NCBI RefSeq assembly: GCF_019083805.1
Contig: NZ_JAHRDV010000003.1
Coordinates: 273,682 to 337,681 of the forward strand
Direction: 5' to 3'
Origin: Acetobacter estunensis
GTDB taxonomy: Bacteria; Pseudomonadota; Alphaproteobacteria; Acetobacterales; Acetobacteraceae
DNA: 64,000 bases
A model generated the notes under the pieces. It ran no database searches. It was not told where the DNA came from and saw only the letters and a list, made by a program, of their open reading frames with translations. Numbering within the stretch: position 1 is the first letter of the stretch; each line of letters starts with the position of its first letter. Shown here one piece after another: positions 53,948 to 64,000 of the stretch. The position numbers and the translations under genes are program-made.

Positions 53948-55519
53948 TCAGTGGTGCGCGCCACTCCGGCGTTCACTCACCGCAAGACGGCGCTCGGCCA
54001 TACGGGCCAGCCGCACGAAGGGCAGACCGAGCAGCAAATAAGCACCGCCGACCATCAGACCAGTCCCGAAATAGTCGAAATAGGTCGAGGACAGCCGGAC
54101 ATAGGTCTGGCTGAGCTCCGTCAGAGTGATGATGCTGACCAGTGACGAATCCTTGAGCAGCGAAATGAAGTCGTTCGTCATCACCGGCACGACCACACGG
54201 AAGGCCTGCGGCACCACGACGTAACGCAGAGCCTGCGTGTGCGTCATGTTGAGCGCCGTCGCCGCTTCCATCTGGCCACGGGCCACGGATTGCAGACCCG
54301 CACGGTAGTTTTCGGCTTCATAAGCCGCGTAGTTCAGGCCCAGTCCGATCACACCCGCCACGAAGGGCGAGAGCCGGATACCCAGCCCCGGCAAACCATA
54401 GAAAATGAACAATATCTGGATCAGCAGCGGCGTTCCGCGCACGATCTCGATGTAGAGCGTTGCCAGCATGGCCACCCATGTCGGCCCGTAGCGCCGCGCC
54501 AGTGCCAGCACCAGACCGAGAGCCACCGCCAGCACCATCGCGCAGGCTGAAACGGCCAGCGTCATCACGGCACCCTTGCCGATCAACGGTAGGAAGCTGA
54601 CATAACGCTTCAGTCGGGCGCGCCAGCCCTGCGTGGGCATGGTCGCCGCGATGTAGCGCTGCCACTCTGTCGGCGCGACACCCGGCTCGGAATAATCACC
54701 CGTCCACGCCGCCATCTCCGGCGTCCAGAGATTCCAGCGCGCGAGGATGCGGTGCAGCGTACCGTCCGCCACCATCGCCTTCAGCGCCGCGTCCACCTGA
54801 TGCCGCAGCTCGATATTTGCACCTTTGGCAAACGCGATACCGTAGGACAGATGCCCAACCGGCGGTCCGACGATACGGAAGTCGGGATCGGCTTCCCCAT
54901 AAAACAGGGCAATGGGACCGTCGATCAGGATCGCGTCGAGCCGCTTGTTGCGGAGGTCCGCGAACATGTTGGACTCTTCGTCGTAGCCGCGCACGGTGAT
55001 GTCGTGCCGCTCACCCATCATGCGCTCGGCCAGCGTGTCCTTCACCGTGCCGATGACATGACCACCCAGACGCTCATAGGAATCCAGCCCCGCCTGATCG
55101 CGCCGGACAACGATACGTTCGGACGTCATGTAATAAGGCTGGCTGAAATCGACGGCATCCATATGCTCGGGCGTCATTTCGATGCCGCAGATGACCATCT
55201 CGTAGAAATTGCGTTGAAGGCCGGGAATTAACCCGTCCCAATCGTTCTGAACGAACTGCGATTCACGGCCCAGCCTGCGGCCGATCTCCTCCATGATGTC
55301 GTATTCGAAACCGCTCATGCGATTTTCGTCCGACGGATCATGGAATGTGTAAGGCACATTCGAGGTGCCGTCCGCGCCCCATTTCAGGACTGTAGCGGAA
55401 GCAGGCGATGCCACCGGCTGAACCGGGGGCGACTCCGGTTCCTGTGCGAGAGCGGCCGGACCCTGTAAGAACAACCCCACCATCGCGAGCGCGAGGGCTC
55501 GCAACACAAGCGCCTTCAT
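53948..55519 (-). CDS. Polar amino-acid ABC transporter, binding protein fused to permease
   Basis: 523 residues. A signal-like N-terminus (LALAMVGLFLQGPAALAQ) is followed by an SBP_bac_3 domain (about 45-270: MSGFEYDIMEEIGRRLGRE, FSQPYYMTSERIVVRRD, LDAILIDGPIALFY, GIAFAKGANIELR), then a His/Glu-type permease domain (about 310-500) with the EAA loop region ENYRAGLQSVARGQMEAATAL. Binding protein and permease are usually separate; here they are tied in one chain. It imports a polar amino acid or similar solute with the ATPase encoded next to it. Confidence 0.9.
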   Translation of the reverse strand: MKALVLRALALAMVGLFLQGPAALAQEPESPPVQPVASPASATVLKWGADGTSNVPYTFHDPSDENRMSGFEYDIMEEIGRRLGRESQFVQNDWDGLIPGLQRNFYEMVICGIEMTPEHMDAVDFSQPYYMTSERIVVRRDQAGLDSYERLGGHVIGTVKDTLAERMMGERHDITVRGYDEESNMFADLRNKRLDAILIDGPIALFYGEADPDFRIVGPPVGHLSYGIAFAKGANIELRHQVDAALKAMVADGTLHRILARWNLWTPEMAAWTGDYSEPGVAPTEWQRYIAATMPTQGWRARLKRYVSFLPLIGKGAVMTLAVSACAMVLAVALGLVLALARRYGPTWVAMLATLYIEIVRGTPLLIQILFIFYGLPGLGIRLSPFVAGVIGLGLNYAAYEAENYRAGLQSVARGQMEAATALNMTHTQALRYVVVPQAFRVVVPVMTNDFISLLKDSSLVSIITLTELSQTYVRLSSTYFDYFGTGLMVGGAYLLLGLPFVRLARMAERRLAVSERRSGAHH

Positions 55520-56262
55520 ACTGAGGCTCCAAGAAAACGCCGCGTCCGGGGATCGCGCGGATTGTCACACATTTCGTCCGGATCACCGATCTCGATGATC
55601 TGCCCGCCATCCATGAACACGATGCGATCGGACGCCGCACGGGCGAAGCGCAGGTCATGGGTCACGACGATCTGCGTCATACCTTCACGGTCCAGCGCCC
55701 GCATCACTTCGAGTACCTCTTCCGCCACACGCGGATCGAGGGCGGAGGTCGGCTCGTCATAAAGCATCACGTCGGGCCGCATCGCGAGCGCGCGCGCAAT
55801 GGCCGCACGCTGCTGCTGGCCGCCCGACAACGTGGCGGGATAGCGCAGGGCAGCGGCTTCAAGCCCGACCTTGGCGAGAAGCTCCCGCGCCTCCGCCTCG
55901 ATCACGGCGGGCGCGACATGCTTCACCACGCGTGGCGCCAGCATGACGTTGTCCAGCACGGTACGATGCGGAAAGAGGTTGAAGGACTGGAACACCATCC
56001 CGACATGTGCGCGCAGCCGGTGTGCCAGCGCCTCATCGGATGATTTCCACAGACCGCCTGCCCGCCGGATACTGTCATCGGCGATGGTGACGGTCCCCTC
56101 ATCGGGAATTTCCAGGAAATTCAGGCAGCGCAGGAAGGTGGACTTCCCACAGCCCGAAGGCCCGATGATGGATACGAGTTCGCCCCGCTCGACCGTAAGC
56201 GAGACATCGTCAAGTACCTTGTTCGAATCGAATGATTTGCTGATCGATTCGGCACAAAGCAC
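55516..56262 (-). CDS. Amino-acid ABC transporter ATPase (GlnQ/HisP type)
   Basis: 248 residues from the GTG at 56262. The open frame reaches 56307, but those bases form the aconitase terminator, so a later start is more likely. Walker A GPSGCGKSTFLRCLN, signature LSGGQQQRAAIARALAM, Walker B VMLYDEPTSALDP and the HDLRFARAASDRI switch region are all present. It energises the fused binding protein-permease, whose ATG overlaps its stop by four bases. Confidence 0.92.
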   Translation of the reverse strand: MLCAESISKSFDSNKVLDDVSLTVERGELVSIIGPSGCGKSTFLRCLNFLEIPDEGTVTIADDSIRRAGGLWKSSDEALAHRLRAHVGMVFQSFNLFPHRTVLDNVMLAPRVVKHVAPAVIEAEARELLAKVGLEAAALRYPATLSGGQQQRAAIARALAMRPDVMLYDEPTSALDPRVAEEVLEVMRALDREGMTQIVVTHDLRFARAASDRIVFMDGGQIIEIGDPDEMCDNPRDPRTRRFLGASV

Positions 56263-56273
56263 CGTTTCAACGC

Positions 56274-56304
56274 AAAAAGCCGGCTCGGGATTCCCCGAAC
56301 CGGC
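56274..56304 (-). terminator. Rho-independent terminator of acnA
   Basis: On the minus strand GCCGGTTCGGG pairs with CCCGAGCCGGC (one G-U pair) around GAAT and is followed by TTTTT. It lies 32 bases after the acnA stop. Confidence 0.88.
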
Positions 56305-56335
56305 CAATTTGCTGTCGTCAAGAGACGAAGGAGTG

Positions 56336-59032
<2,697 letters not shown>

Positions 59033-59259
59033 AAAATATTCCTCCGCGACAACAGCATCCCGCTGGTTTGTCGAACCGGCAACTTCCACCACATTCGTGA
59101 TGGCTGCCCTGCCCGGTTTCCCGGGCCGCCGGGTTGATCTCTGATCGGCGCTAGAACATACCCGCAGGCGGTCCGGGCACAAGGCACACCGTGACCACGA
59201 GAACGCGAGCAACCGGGAAACCGGCCCTTGCCGAGGTCACAAATAAGGGATCGACCGCC

Positions 59260-59916
59260 TTGCCCCCCTCTTCTGCCTCACCCATCCTTCTGGTGGAGGA
59301 CCTCTCCGTCTTCCGGGGTGAACGACTCGTTCTCGACGGCGTCGATCTCACGATGGATGCAGGCGACGCCCTGTTGCTCACCGGCCCGAACGGGGCGGGC
59401 AAATCCACCCTGCTCCGTATCCTCGCCGGACTGGGACGCATGGATTCGGGACGAATGCTGTGGAAAGGCGAGGACATTCTCGCCGATCGCACCACGCATG
59501 CGGAACACATCGCCTATCTTGGCCATCACGACGCTCTCAAGCCCGGCCTGACCCTCAAGGAAAACCTCGCCCTCTTTGCACGCGGTCGCCCAATCGACGC
59601 GGCCTTGGACGCCTTCGATCTGGACCATCTGCGCGATGTGCCCGCCCGCCTCTTCTCCGCAGGACAGAAGCGCCGCGCCGCCCTTGCCCGCGTTCTTCTG
59701 GCCAACGCATCGCTCTGGCTGCTGGACGAGCCAAGTCTGGGGCTGGATGCACGGTCGGTGGAACGGCTGGGGACAGTGCTGCGCCACCATCGTGAACAAG
59801 GCGGCATGGTGATCGCCACCACCCACGTTCCATTGCCGTTGGAAAATCCACGCAACCTCGCTCTTCCGGGTGCCCCCGTCGAAGACGACACGCTTGTGGA
59901 ACTGGCCCACACATGA
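59260..59916 (+). CDS. ccmA: Cytochrome c biogenesis heme exporter ATPase CcmA
   Basis: 218 residues from the TTG at 59260, which has AAGGGA nine bases ahead; a GTG at 59191 would give 241 residues, longer than usual for CcmA. Walker A GPNGAGKSTLLRILAG, the signature FSAGQKRRAALARVLL and Walker B LWLLDEPSLGLD are typical of CcmA. It powers release of heme-loaded CcmE in c-type cytochrome maturation, needed for the membrane dehydrogenases of this group. Confidence 0.9.
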   Translation: MPPSSASPILLVEDLSVFRGERLVLDGVDLTMDAGDALLLTGPNGAGKSTLLRILAGLGRMDSGRMLWKGEDILADRTTHAEHIAYLGHHDALKPGLTLKENLALFARGRPIDAALDAFDLDHLRDVPARLFSAGQKRRAALARVLLANASLWLLDEPSLGLDARSVERLGTVLRHHREQGGMVIATTHVPLPLENPRNLALPGAPVEDDTLVELAHT

Positions 59917-60587
59917 ACACGCGCAGTCTCTTCGTCGCCATCGTGATGCGGGATCTGCGTCTGGCCATCCGACACGGCGCGGACACGCTGGGCGCTGTGC
60001 TGTTTTTCATTCTGGCCGCCGCCCTGTTTCCTCTGGCGCTTGGTCCCTCTCCCGCCCTCCTCAGCCGCATGGGCCCGGGCGTGGTGTGGGTCTGCGCCCT
60101 GCTGGCGGCTCTGCTGCCGCTGGACCGGCTGTTCGGCACGGAACTGGAAGACGGATCTCTCGATCAGCTTCTCCTGCTGGGTCTGCCACCCTCTCTCATC
60201 GCGCTGGCGAAAATGACGGCTCACTGGCTTACGACCGGCCTCCCGTTGCTGATCGCAGCCATCCCCATGGCCGTGATGCTCGGTCAGTCCAGCCACACTC
60301 TGCCCGCGCTCATGGCAGGACTGGTGCCTGGCACGCTCATCCTGTCACTGGTGGGCGGTATGGCGGCCTCTATCGTGCTGGGTGCGCGTCGTGGGGGAGT
60401 ACTGCTGCCGTTGCTGGTGCTGCCTCTGGTCACGCCAGCGCTGATCTTCGGCGCGGCCGCAGTGGAATCGGCGCGAACCGGGTTGCCGGTTGCCGCCGAT
60501 TTTGAGCTGCTTCTGGCCTTTCTCGCAGGCGCCCTTCCCCTCTGCCCTCTGGCGGCAGGAGCCGGACTTCGCGCCGCCGTCGAGTAA
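59913..60587 (+). CDS. ccmB: Heme exporter membrane protein CcmB
   Basis: 224 residues with about six membrane helices. RDLRLAIRHGADTLGAVLFFILAA, then WVCALLAALLPLDRLFGTELEDGSLDQL (quoted in parts: LDRLFGTELEDGSLDQLLLL) match CcmB. Its ATG overlaps the ccmA stop by four bases. Only ccmA and ccmB are in this stretch; the next gene is convergent, so the remaining ccm genes must lie elsewhere. Confidence 0.93.
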   Translation: MNTRSLFVAIVMRDLRLAIRHGADTLGAVLFFILAAALFPLALGPSPALLSRMGPGVVWVCALLAALLPLDRLFGTELEDGSLDQLLLLGLPPSLIALAKMTAHWLTTGLPLLIAAIPMAVMLGQSSHTLPALMAGLVPGTLILSLVGGMAASIVLGARRGGVLLPLLVLPLVTPALIFGAAAVESARTGLPVAADFELLLAFLAGALPLCPLAAGAGLRAAVE

Positions 60588-60595
60588 AGGCGCGA

Positions 60596-61885
60596 TCAGT
60601 TCTCGGCCAATGTCTGGCGGCTGGCCCGCACGCGCGTCACACGGCGACCTTCCATCTCCAGAACCTCGAACAGCCACCCGTCGAACACCACCTTGTCTCC
60701 CACAGCGGGAACACGACGCAGCAGCGCCAGAAGCAGGCCACCCAGCGTGTGATAGCTCCCTTCCGCGGGTAGCGCACCCAGATGCAGCCGATCACGCACC
60801 TCATCAGCGGAATCCGAGCCTTCCAGCATCACGACATCGCCCACCTTCACCGGCAGAAGCGTGTGGGGGCCATGCTCATGCACCTCGCCCACAATCGCGT
60901 CGAACAGATCGGACGCGGTCACGATACCTTCGAACGAGCCGTATTCATCCACCACCAGAGCAATGCCGAGCGGAATCGACCGCATACGCTCAAGCATATC
61001 CAGCGCCGAAATGGTGTCCGGCACCACCACCGGTTGCCGCAGCCCCGCCTCCACCGAGACCGGCATGCCGTCGAGAAGGCGGTCAAGCATATCGCTGGCG
61101 AGAATGACCCCCACCGGATTGTCCAGTCCCCCTTCGCACACAACCAGACGCGAGAACGTGGTGGTCCGCAGCGTGGAGATCAGTTCATCGCGGGGCGCGT
61201 GCCGCTCGACCCAGCAGATCTCGTTGCGCGGGGTCATGATCGCCCGCACAGGACGGTCCGCCAGACGCAGAAGCCGCTCGATCATGGTGCGCTCTTCATG
61301 CTCCAGCACGCCGGTCTGCGCGCCTTCGAGCAGAACTGCGCGGAGTTCCTCTTCGGTCAGGGTCTGACGATCGGTTTCCGACACGCGCAGAAGACGCAGC
61401 ACAATGGCCGAGGATTTACGCAGAACCCACACGATGGGCCGAGTCACGGTGGCCAGAAGGTCCAGCGGCAAAGCCAGACGGGCGGCGATCTGCTCGGGCT
61501 GCTGGAGCGCCATCTGCTTGGGCACGAGTTCACCCAGCACAAGCATGAGAACGGTGATGCACACCACCACCACCACCATCGACATCTGCTCGGCAATGGG
61601 GCGGATAGCCGGAAACTGCTCAAGCCACGGCGTAAGAGCGGCCTCAATCTTCACACCACCGAACGTGCCTTCGAGAATCGAGACCAGTGTCATCCCGATC
61701 TGGACGGTCGGCAGAAAGCTCTTGGGGTCATCCGCCAGCTTGAGCGCCCGCTCCGCACCACGCACCTTCTGCCCCACAAGTATGACAAGGCGCGGTCTCT
61801 TTACGGAAATCAGCGCAAGTTCACCCATTGCGAAAATGCCATTGAGCACAATGAGCAACAGGATAATGAAGATGGAAACGATCAT
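60596..61885 (-). CDS. CNNM/CorC-HlyC family membrane protein
   Basis: 429 residues. A DUF21 membrane domain with three to four helices (IVSIFIILLLIVLNGIFAMGEL at the start, SMVVVVVCITVLMLVLGEL), then two CBS domains (IMTPRNEICWVER; LDMLERMRSIPLGIALVVDEYGS) and a CorC_HlyC domain (LGGLLLALLRRVPAVGDKVVF). Such proteins handle magnesium or cobalt and are often called hemolysins without proof. It ends eight bases from the convergent ccmB. Confidence 0.9.
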   Translation of the reverse strand: MIVSIFIILLLIVLNGIFAMGELALISVKRPRLVILVGQKVRGAERALKLADDPKSFLPTVQIGMTLVSILEGTFGGVKIEAALTPWLEQFPAIRPIAEQMSMVVVVVCITVLMLVLGELVPKQMALQQPEQIAARLALPLDLLATVTRPIVWVLRKSSAIVLRLLRVSETDRQTLTEEELRAVLLEGAQTGVLEHEERTMIERLLRLADRPVRAIMTPRNEICWVERHAPRDELISTLRTTTFSRLVVCEGGLDNPVGVILASDMLDRLLDGMPVSVEAGLRQPVVVPDTISALDMLERMRSIPLGIALVVDEYGSFEGIVTASDLFDAIVGEVHEHGPHTLLPVKVGDVVMLEGSDSADEVRDRLHLGALPAEGSYHTLGGLLLALLRRVPAVGDKVVFDGWLFEVLEMEGRRVTRVRASRQTLAEN

Positions 61886-61903
61886 GACATCCGTAAAGAA
61901 CAG

Positions 61904-61938
61904 AGAAAGGGCAGAACCCGGAAGGTTCTGCCCTTTCT
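61904..61938 (-). terminator. Terminator after hpnH
   Basis: AGAAAGGGCAGAACC pairs with GGTTCTGCCCTTTCT, a perfect 15-base stem with a five-base loop. It lies 38 bases after the hpnH stop and 18 bases before the start of the CorC-type gene, so it separates the two transcription units. Confidence 0.88.
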
Positions 61939-61976
61939 GTTAATGCAGTATGGCGGTGGGCCGGAAGATGCGAAAA

Positions 61977-63179
61977 TCAGTCGGCAGCATCCACCGGAAC
62001 CGCTTCTTCCTTCGCCTGCACGGTACCACCTACAACCTTAGTCACGCGAGGCGCCTTGGCGGGCTTCTTACGGGCCGCGATGTCCTTCAACTGCTCGTCA
62101 ACCTGCTCCGCATAGTTGTACTGCGCAGGACGCTGGTTCACGAGAGAGATTTCCGGAGCCATCGGCTTCTCGGTTTCGGGACCGAAGAGAGCCACCTTGG
62201 CGATGTGCCAGGGACGACGTACCGCATCCATGACCGCCGTGGATTCATAACCCGAATGGACCATGCAATCGGCGCACTTTTCATAGTTGCCGGTGCCGTA
62301 ATCGTCCCACTTGGTGTCGCTCATCAGTTCGTCGAACGACTTCGCATATCCCTCACCCAGCAGATAGCACGGACGCTGCCAGCCAAACACGTTACGGAGC
62401 GGCTTGCCCCACGGCGTGCAATGATAGGTCTCGTTACCGGCGAGGAAGTTGAGGAACAGCGGTGACTGCGTGAAGCGCCACTTGTGGCCCTTACCCAGAC
62501 GGAAGATTTCGCGGAAAAGCCGCTTGGTCTTCTGGCGGTTGAGGAAGTGCTCCTGATCCGGCGCGCGCTCGTACGCATAACCCGGCGCGGTCATGATGCC
62601 GTCCACGCCCATCGCCATCACTTCATCGAAGAAGGCAGCGACACGCTTGGGATCGGCACCATCGAACAGAGTGCAGTTGATGGATACACGGAAACCACGC
62701 GCCTTGGCCTTTTTGATGGCTGCGACAGCGCGCTCATACACACCTTCCTGGCAGACGGACGAATCGTGCATCGTCTTGTCGCCGTCCAGATGCACGTCCC
62801 ACGAGAAGAACGGACTCGGCTCGTAATCGTCCATCTTCTTTTCCAGAAGAAGGCCATTCGTGCAGAGATAGACATACTTCTTGCGTGCAATCAGACCGCG
62901 CACGATGTCGGGCATCTCCTTGTGCAGAAGCGGCTCTCCACCGGCAATCGCGATCACAGGTGCGCCCGCTTCCGCATCGGCATCCAAGCACTCCTGAAGA
63001 GTCAGGCGCTGGTTGAGGATGGCCGCGGGATAATCGATCTTGCCGCAGCCGGCGCAGGCAAGGTTGCAGCGGAAAAGCGGCTCCAGCATGAGTACAAGAG
63101 GATAACGCGCCCGCCGGGTGACATGTTGCTTGACAACATACGCGCCGACCCGGACGGCCTGCATCAAGGGTACCGCCAT
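61977..63179 (-). CDS. hpnH: Hopanoid biosynthesis radical SAM protein HpnH
   Basis: 400 residues. MAVPLMQAVRVGAYVVKQ at the start and the radical SAM cluster motif CNLACAGCGKIDYP, followed by IAGGEPLLHKEM, identify HpnH. It adds 5'-deoxyadenosine to diploptene to make adenosylhopane, the first step to bacteriohopanetetrols. A second Cys set (CTPWG, CYLLGEGY, CADC) is the SPASM-like tail. GAGGAG lies before the ATG. It stands divergent to dxs, which supplies isoprenoid precursors for hopanoids. Confidence 0.95.
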   Translation of the reverse strand: MAVPLMQAVRVGAYVVKQHVTRRARYPLVLMLEPLFRCNLACAGCGKIDYPAAILNQRLTLQECLDADAEAGAPVIAIAGGEPLLHKEMPDIVRGLIARKKYVYLCTNGLLLEKKMDDYEPSPFFSWDVHLDGDKTMHDSSVCQEGVYERAVAAIKKAKARGFRVSINCTLFDGADPKRVAAFFDEVMAMGVDGIMTAPGYAYERAPDQEHFLNRQKTKRLFREIFRLGKGHKWRFTQSPLFLNFLAGNETYHCTPWGKPLRNVFGWQRPCYLLGEGYAKSFDELMSDTKWDDYGTGNYEKCADCMVHSGYESTAVMDAVRRPWHIAKVALFGPETEKPMAPEISLVNQRPAQYNYAEQVDEQLKDIAARKKPAKAPRVTKVVGGTVQAKEEAVPVDAAD

Positions 63180-63663
63180 TACGATCTGCTCCTCAGTCGG
63201 TCGGGCGACCGACGCCCGTCAAGTTCTGCGGACACATATAGGGTTATGTCCGAGAGAGAAAATAGGAATACCTTATGGCCCAGGCCTGCGGGCAAGTCAT
63301 GGCCCGCGTGCGAATATACGGCACCACGATTCCTGAATGTGTCGGCTATAGGATAACCCGCTTCAGGCACTCAAGTGCTGATTGCACAATTGTTGCAATA
63401 AGACCACACTGATCGGCCATTCGGAAAACGAAGCTTGTCAGAAGGACCGAAACATCATCAAGCAGGGCCAGCATTTTCGAATTGACCCTGCTCTATCCGC
63501 TGCGGCGAGAACTGTCCTTTCATGTTCGTTCTTCCGTACCTGTTGCCGTAAGGCAGGACGAATTTCGATGACCGGCAACTGACGTGACCCGCTCCGCGTT
63601 TTCGCGTGTGGCAGACGCTCCGCGCGACAATGGGCGGTCACGGCCCCAGACGACGGAAGTGAC
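63180..63663. other. Intergenic region between divergent hpnH and dxs
   Basis: 484 bases without a convincing gene. It must hold the promoters of hpnH and dxs. I see a perfect inverted repeat close to hpnH (listed separately), the small palindrome GCACTCAAGTGC at 63367-63378 and a TTGCACAATTGTTGCAA near-palindrome at 63382-63398. No clear -35/-10 pair stands out, and short open frames here look accidental. Confidence 0.6.
63196..63213. promoter_or_regulatory. Inverted repeat ahead of hpnH
   Basis: GTCGGTCG-GG-CGACCGAC, a perfect 8+8 repeat with two bases between. It lies directly before the hpnH ribosome site, so it could be an operator or an mRNA hairpin next to the start. Confidence 0.45.
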
Positions 63664-64000
63664 ATGATGGCCCACACCCCGACCGATTCTGCATCTTCTT
63701 CTTTCCAAAATGGAAAAGAAGGCGCCCCCACACGCGGCCGTTTTCCTGAGCTGGACCGAGTTGGCCTTCCTGTTGATCTGAGAAATCTGTCGATTGACCA
63801 GCTCAGGCAGGTGGCGGACGAGCTGCGGTCGGAGACGGTGGATACGGTCTCGACCACGGGTGGGCATCTGGGCGCCTCGCTGGGCGTGGTGGAACTGACG
63901 GTCGCCATCCACGCGGTGTTCGACACCCCTGACGACAAGCTGATCTGGGACGTGGGCCATCAGGCCTACCCGCACAAGATTCTCACCGGTCGCCGCGACC
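63664..64000 (+). CDS. dxs: 1-Deoxy-D-xylulose-5-phosphate synthase, N-terminal part
   Basis: 112 codons are visible before the right edge. After a polar lead of about 30 residues comes [20 protein letters not shown], then [20 protein letters not shown] and [20 protein letters not shown], the TPP-binding N-terminal blocks of Dxs with the catalytic His in GGHLGASLG. It makes DXP from pyruvate and glyceraldehyde 3-phosphate, the first step of the MEP pathway. The start may be 63664 or the next codon (63667); GGAAG lies upstream. Confidence 0.95.
   Translation, partial: MMAHTPTDSASSSFQNGKEGAPTRGRFPELDRVGLPVDLRNLSIDQLRQVADELRSETVDTVSTTGGHLGASLGVVELTVAIHAVFDTPDDKLIWDVGHQAYPHKILTGRRD

Overview
The window reads as chromosomal DNA of an alphaproteobacterium, most likely an acetic acid bacterium (Acetobacteraceae). 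The signs are a G+C-rich backbone, the gene order pcm-like/tolC/popZ/valS, divergent hpnH (hopanoid synthesis) and dxs, a fused DhaK-DhaL dihydroxyacetone kinase, the rimP-nusA-ylxR-infB-rbfA operon and glyQ-glyS. The genus cannot be fixed from the sequence alone. There are no transposases, prophage genes, CRISPR arrays or rRNA genes; the only tRNA is tRNA-Cys at about 31.3 kb.

The first third is built around the cell envelope. A secreted phosphoesterase runs off the left edge (1-1222). A type II secretion system (T2SS) follows in three blocks: gspE-F-H-I-J on the minus strand, gspO and gspL-M-D-K on the plus strand, and gspG on the minus strand, facing and overlapping gspK. The secretin GspD carries a lipobox. 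A Pho-box-like site lies ahead of gspL, and a small lytic transglycosylase sits beside gspG. I found no gspC. Next comes a Tad/Flp pilus operon on the minus strand (flp, cpaA, cpaB, cpaC, cpaD-like, tadZ, tadA, tadB, tadC, tadD), whose distal half is extremely A+T rich. Then come a copper-resistance operon (small His/Met/Cys-rich protein, copA, copB) and an AaeAXB/FUSC-type efflux set.

The middle (28-49.9 kb) is mostly core metabolism and translation. It holds a GNAT-like gene and an SDR reading apart (possibly lipid related), glucokinase, tRNA-Cys, a methyltransferase-like gene that lacks the canonical PIMT motif, a TolC-family protein, a long PopZ, valS, msrA, ybaK, dihydroxyacetone kinase, glyQS and the rimP-to-rbfA operon. 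Two strong bidirectional terminators separate glyS from rbfA.

The right third begins with a compact three-gene operon (50.0-52.9 kb). It encodes a membrane-anchored Clp/Hsp100-type AAA+ ATPase between two single-pass proteins of unknown family, and is my best candidate for an undescribed system. After it come a LysR regulator, a polar amino-acid ABC transporter whose binding protein and permease are fused, aconitase, ccmAB, a CorC/HlyC-type membrane protein, hpnH, and the start of dxs at the right edge.
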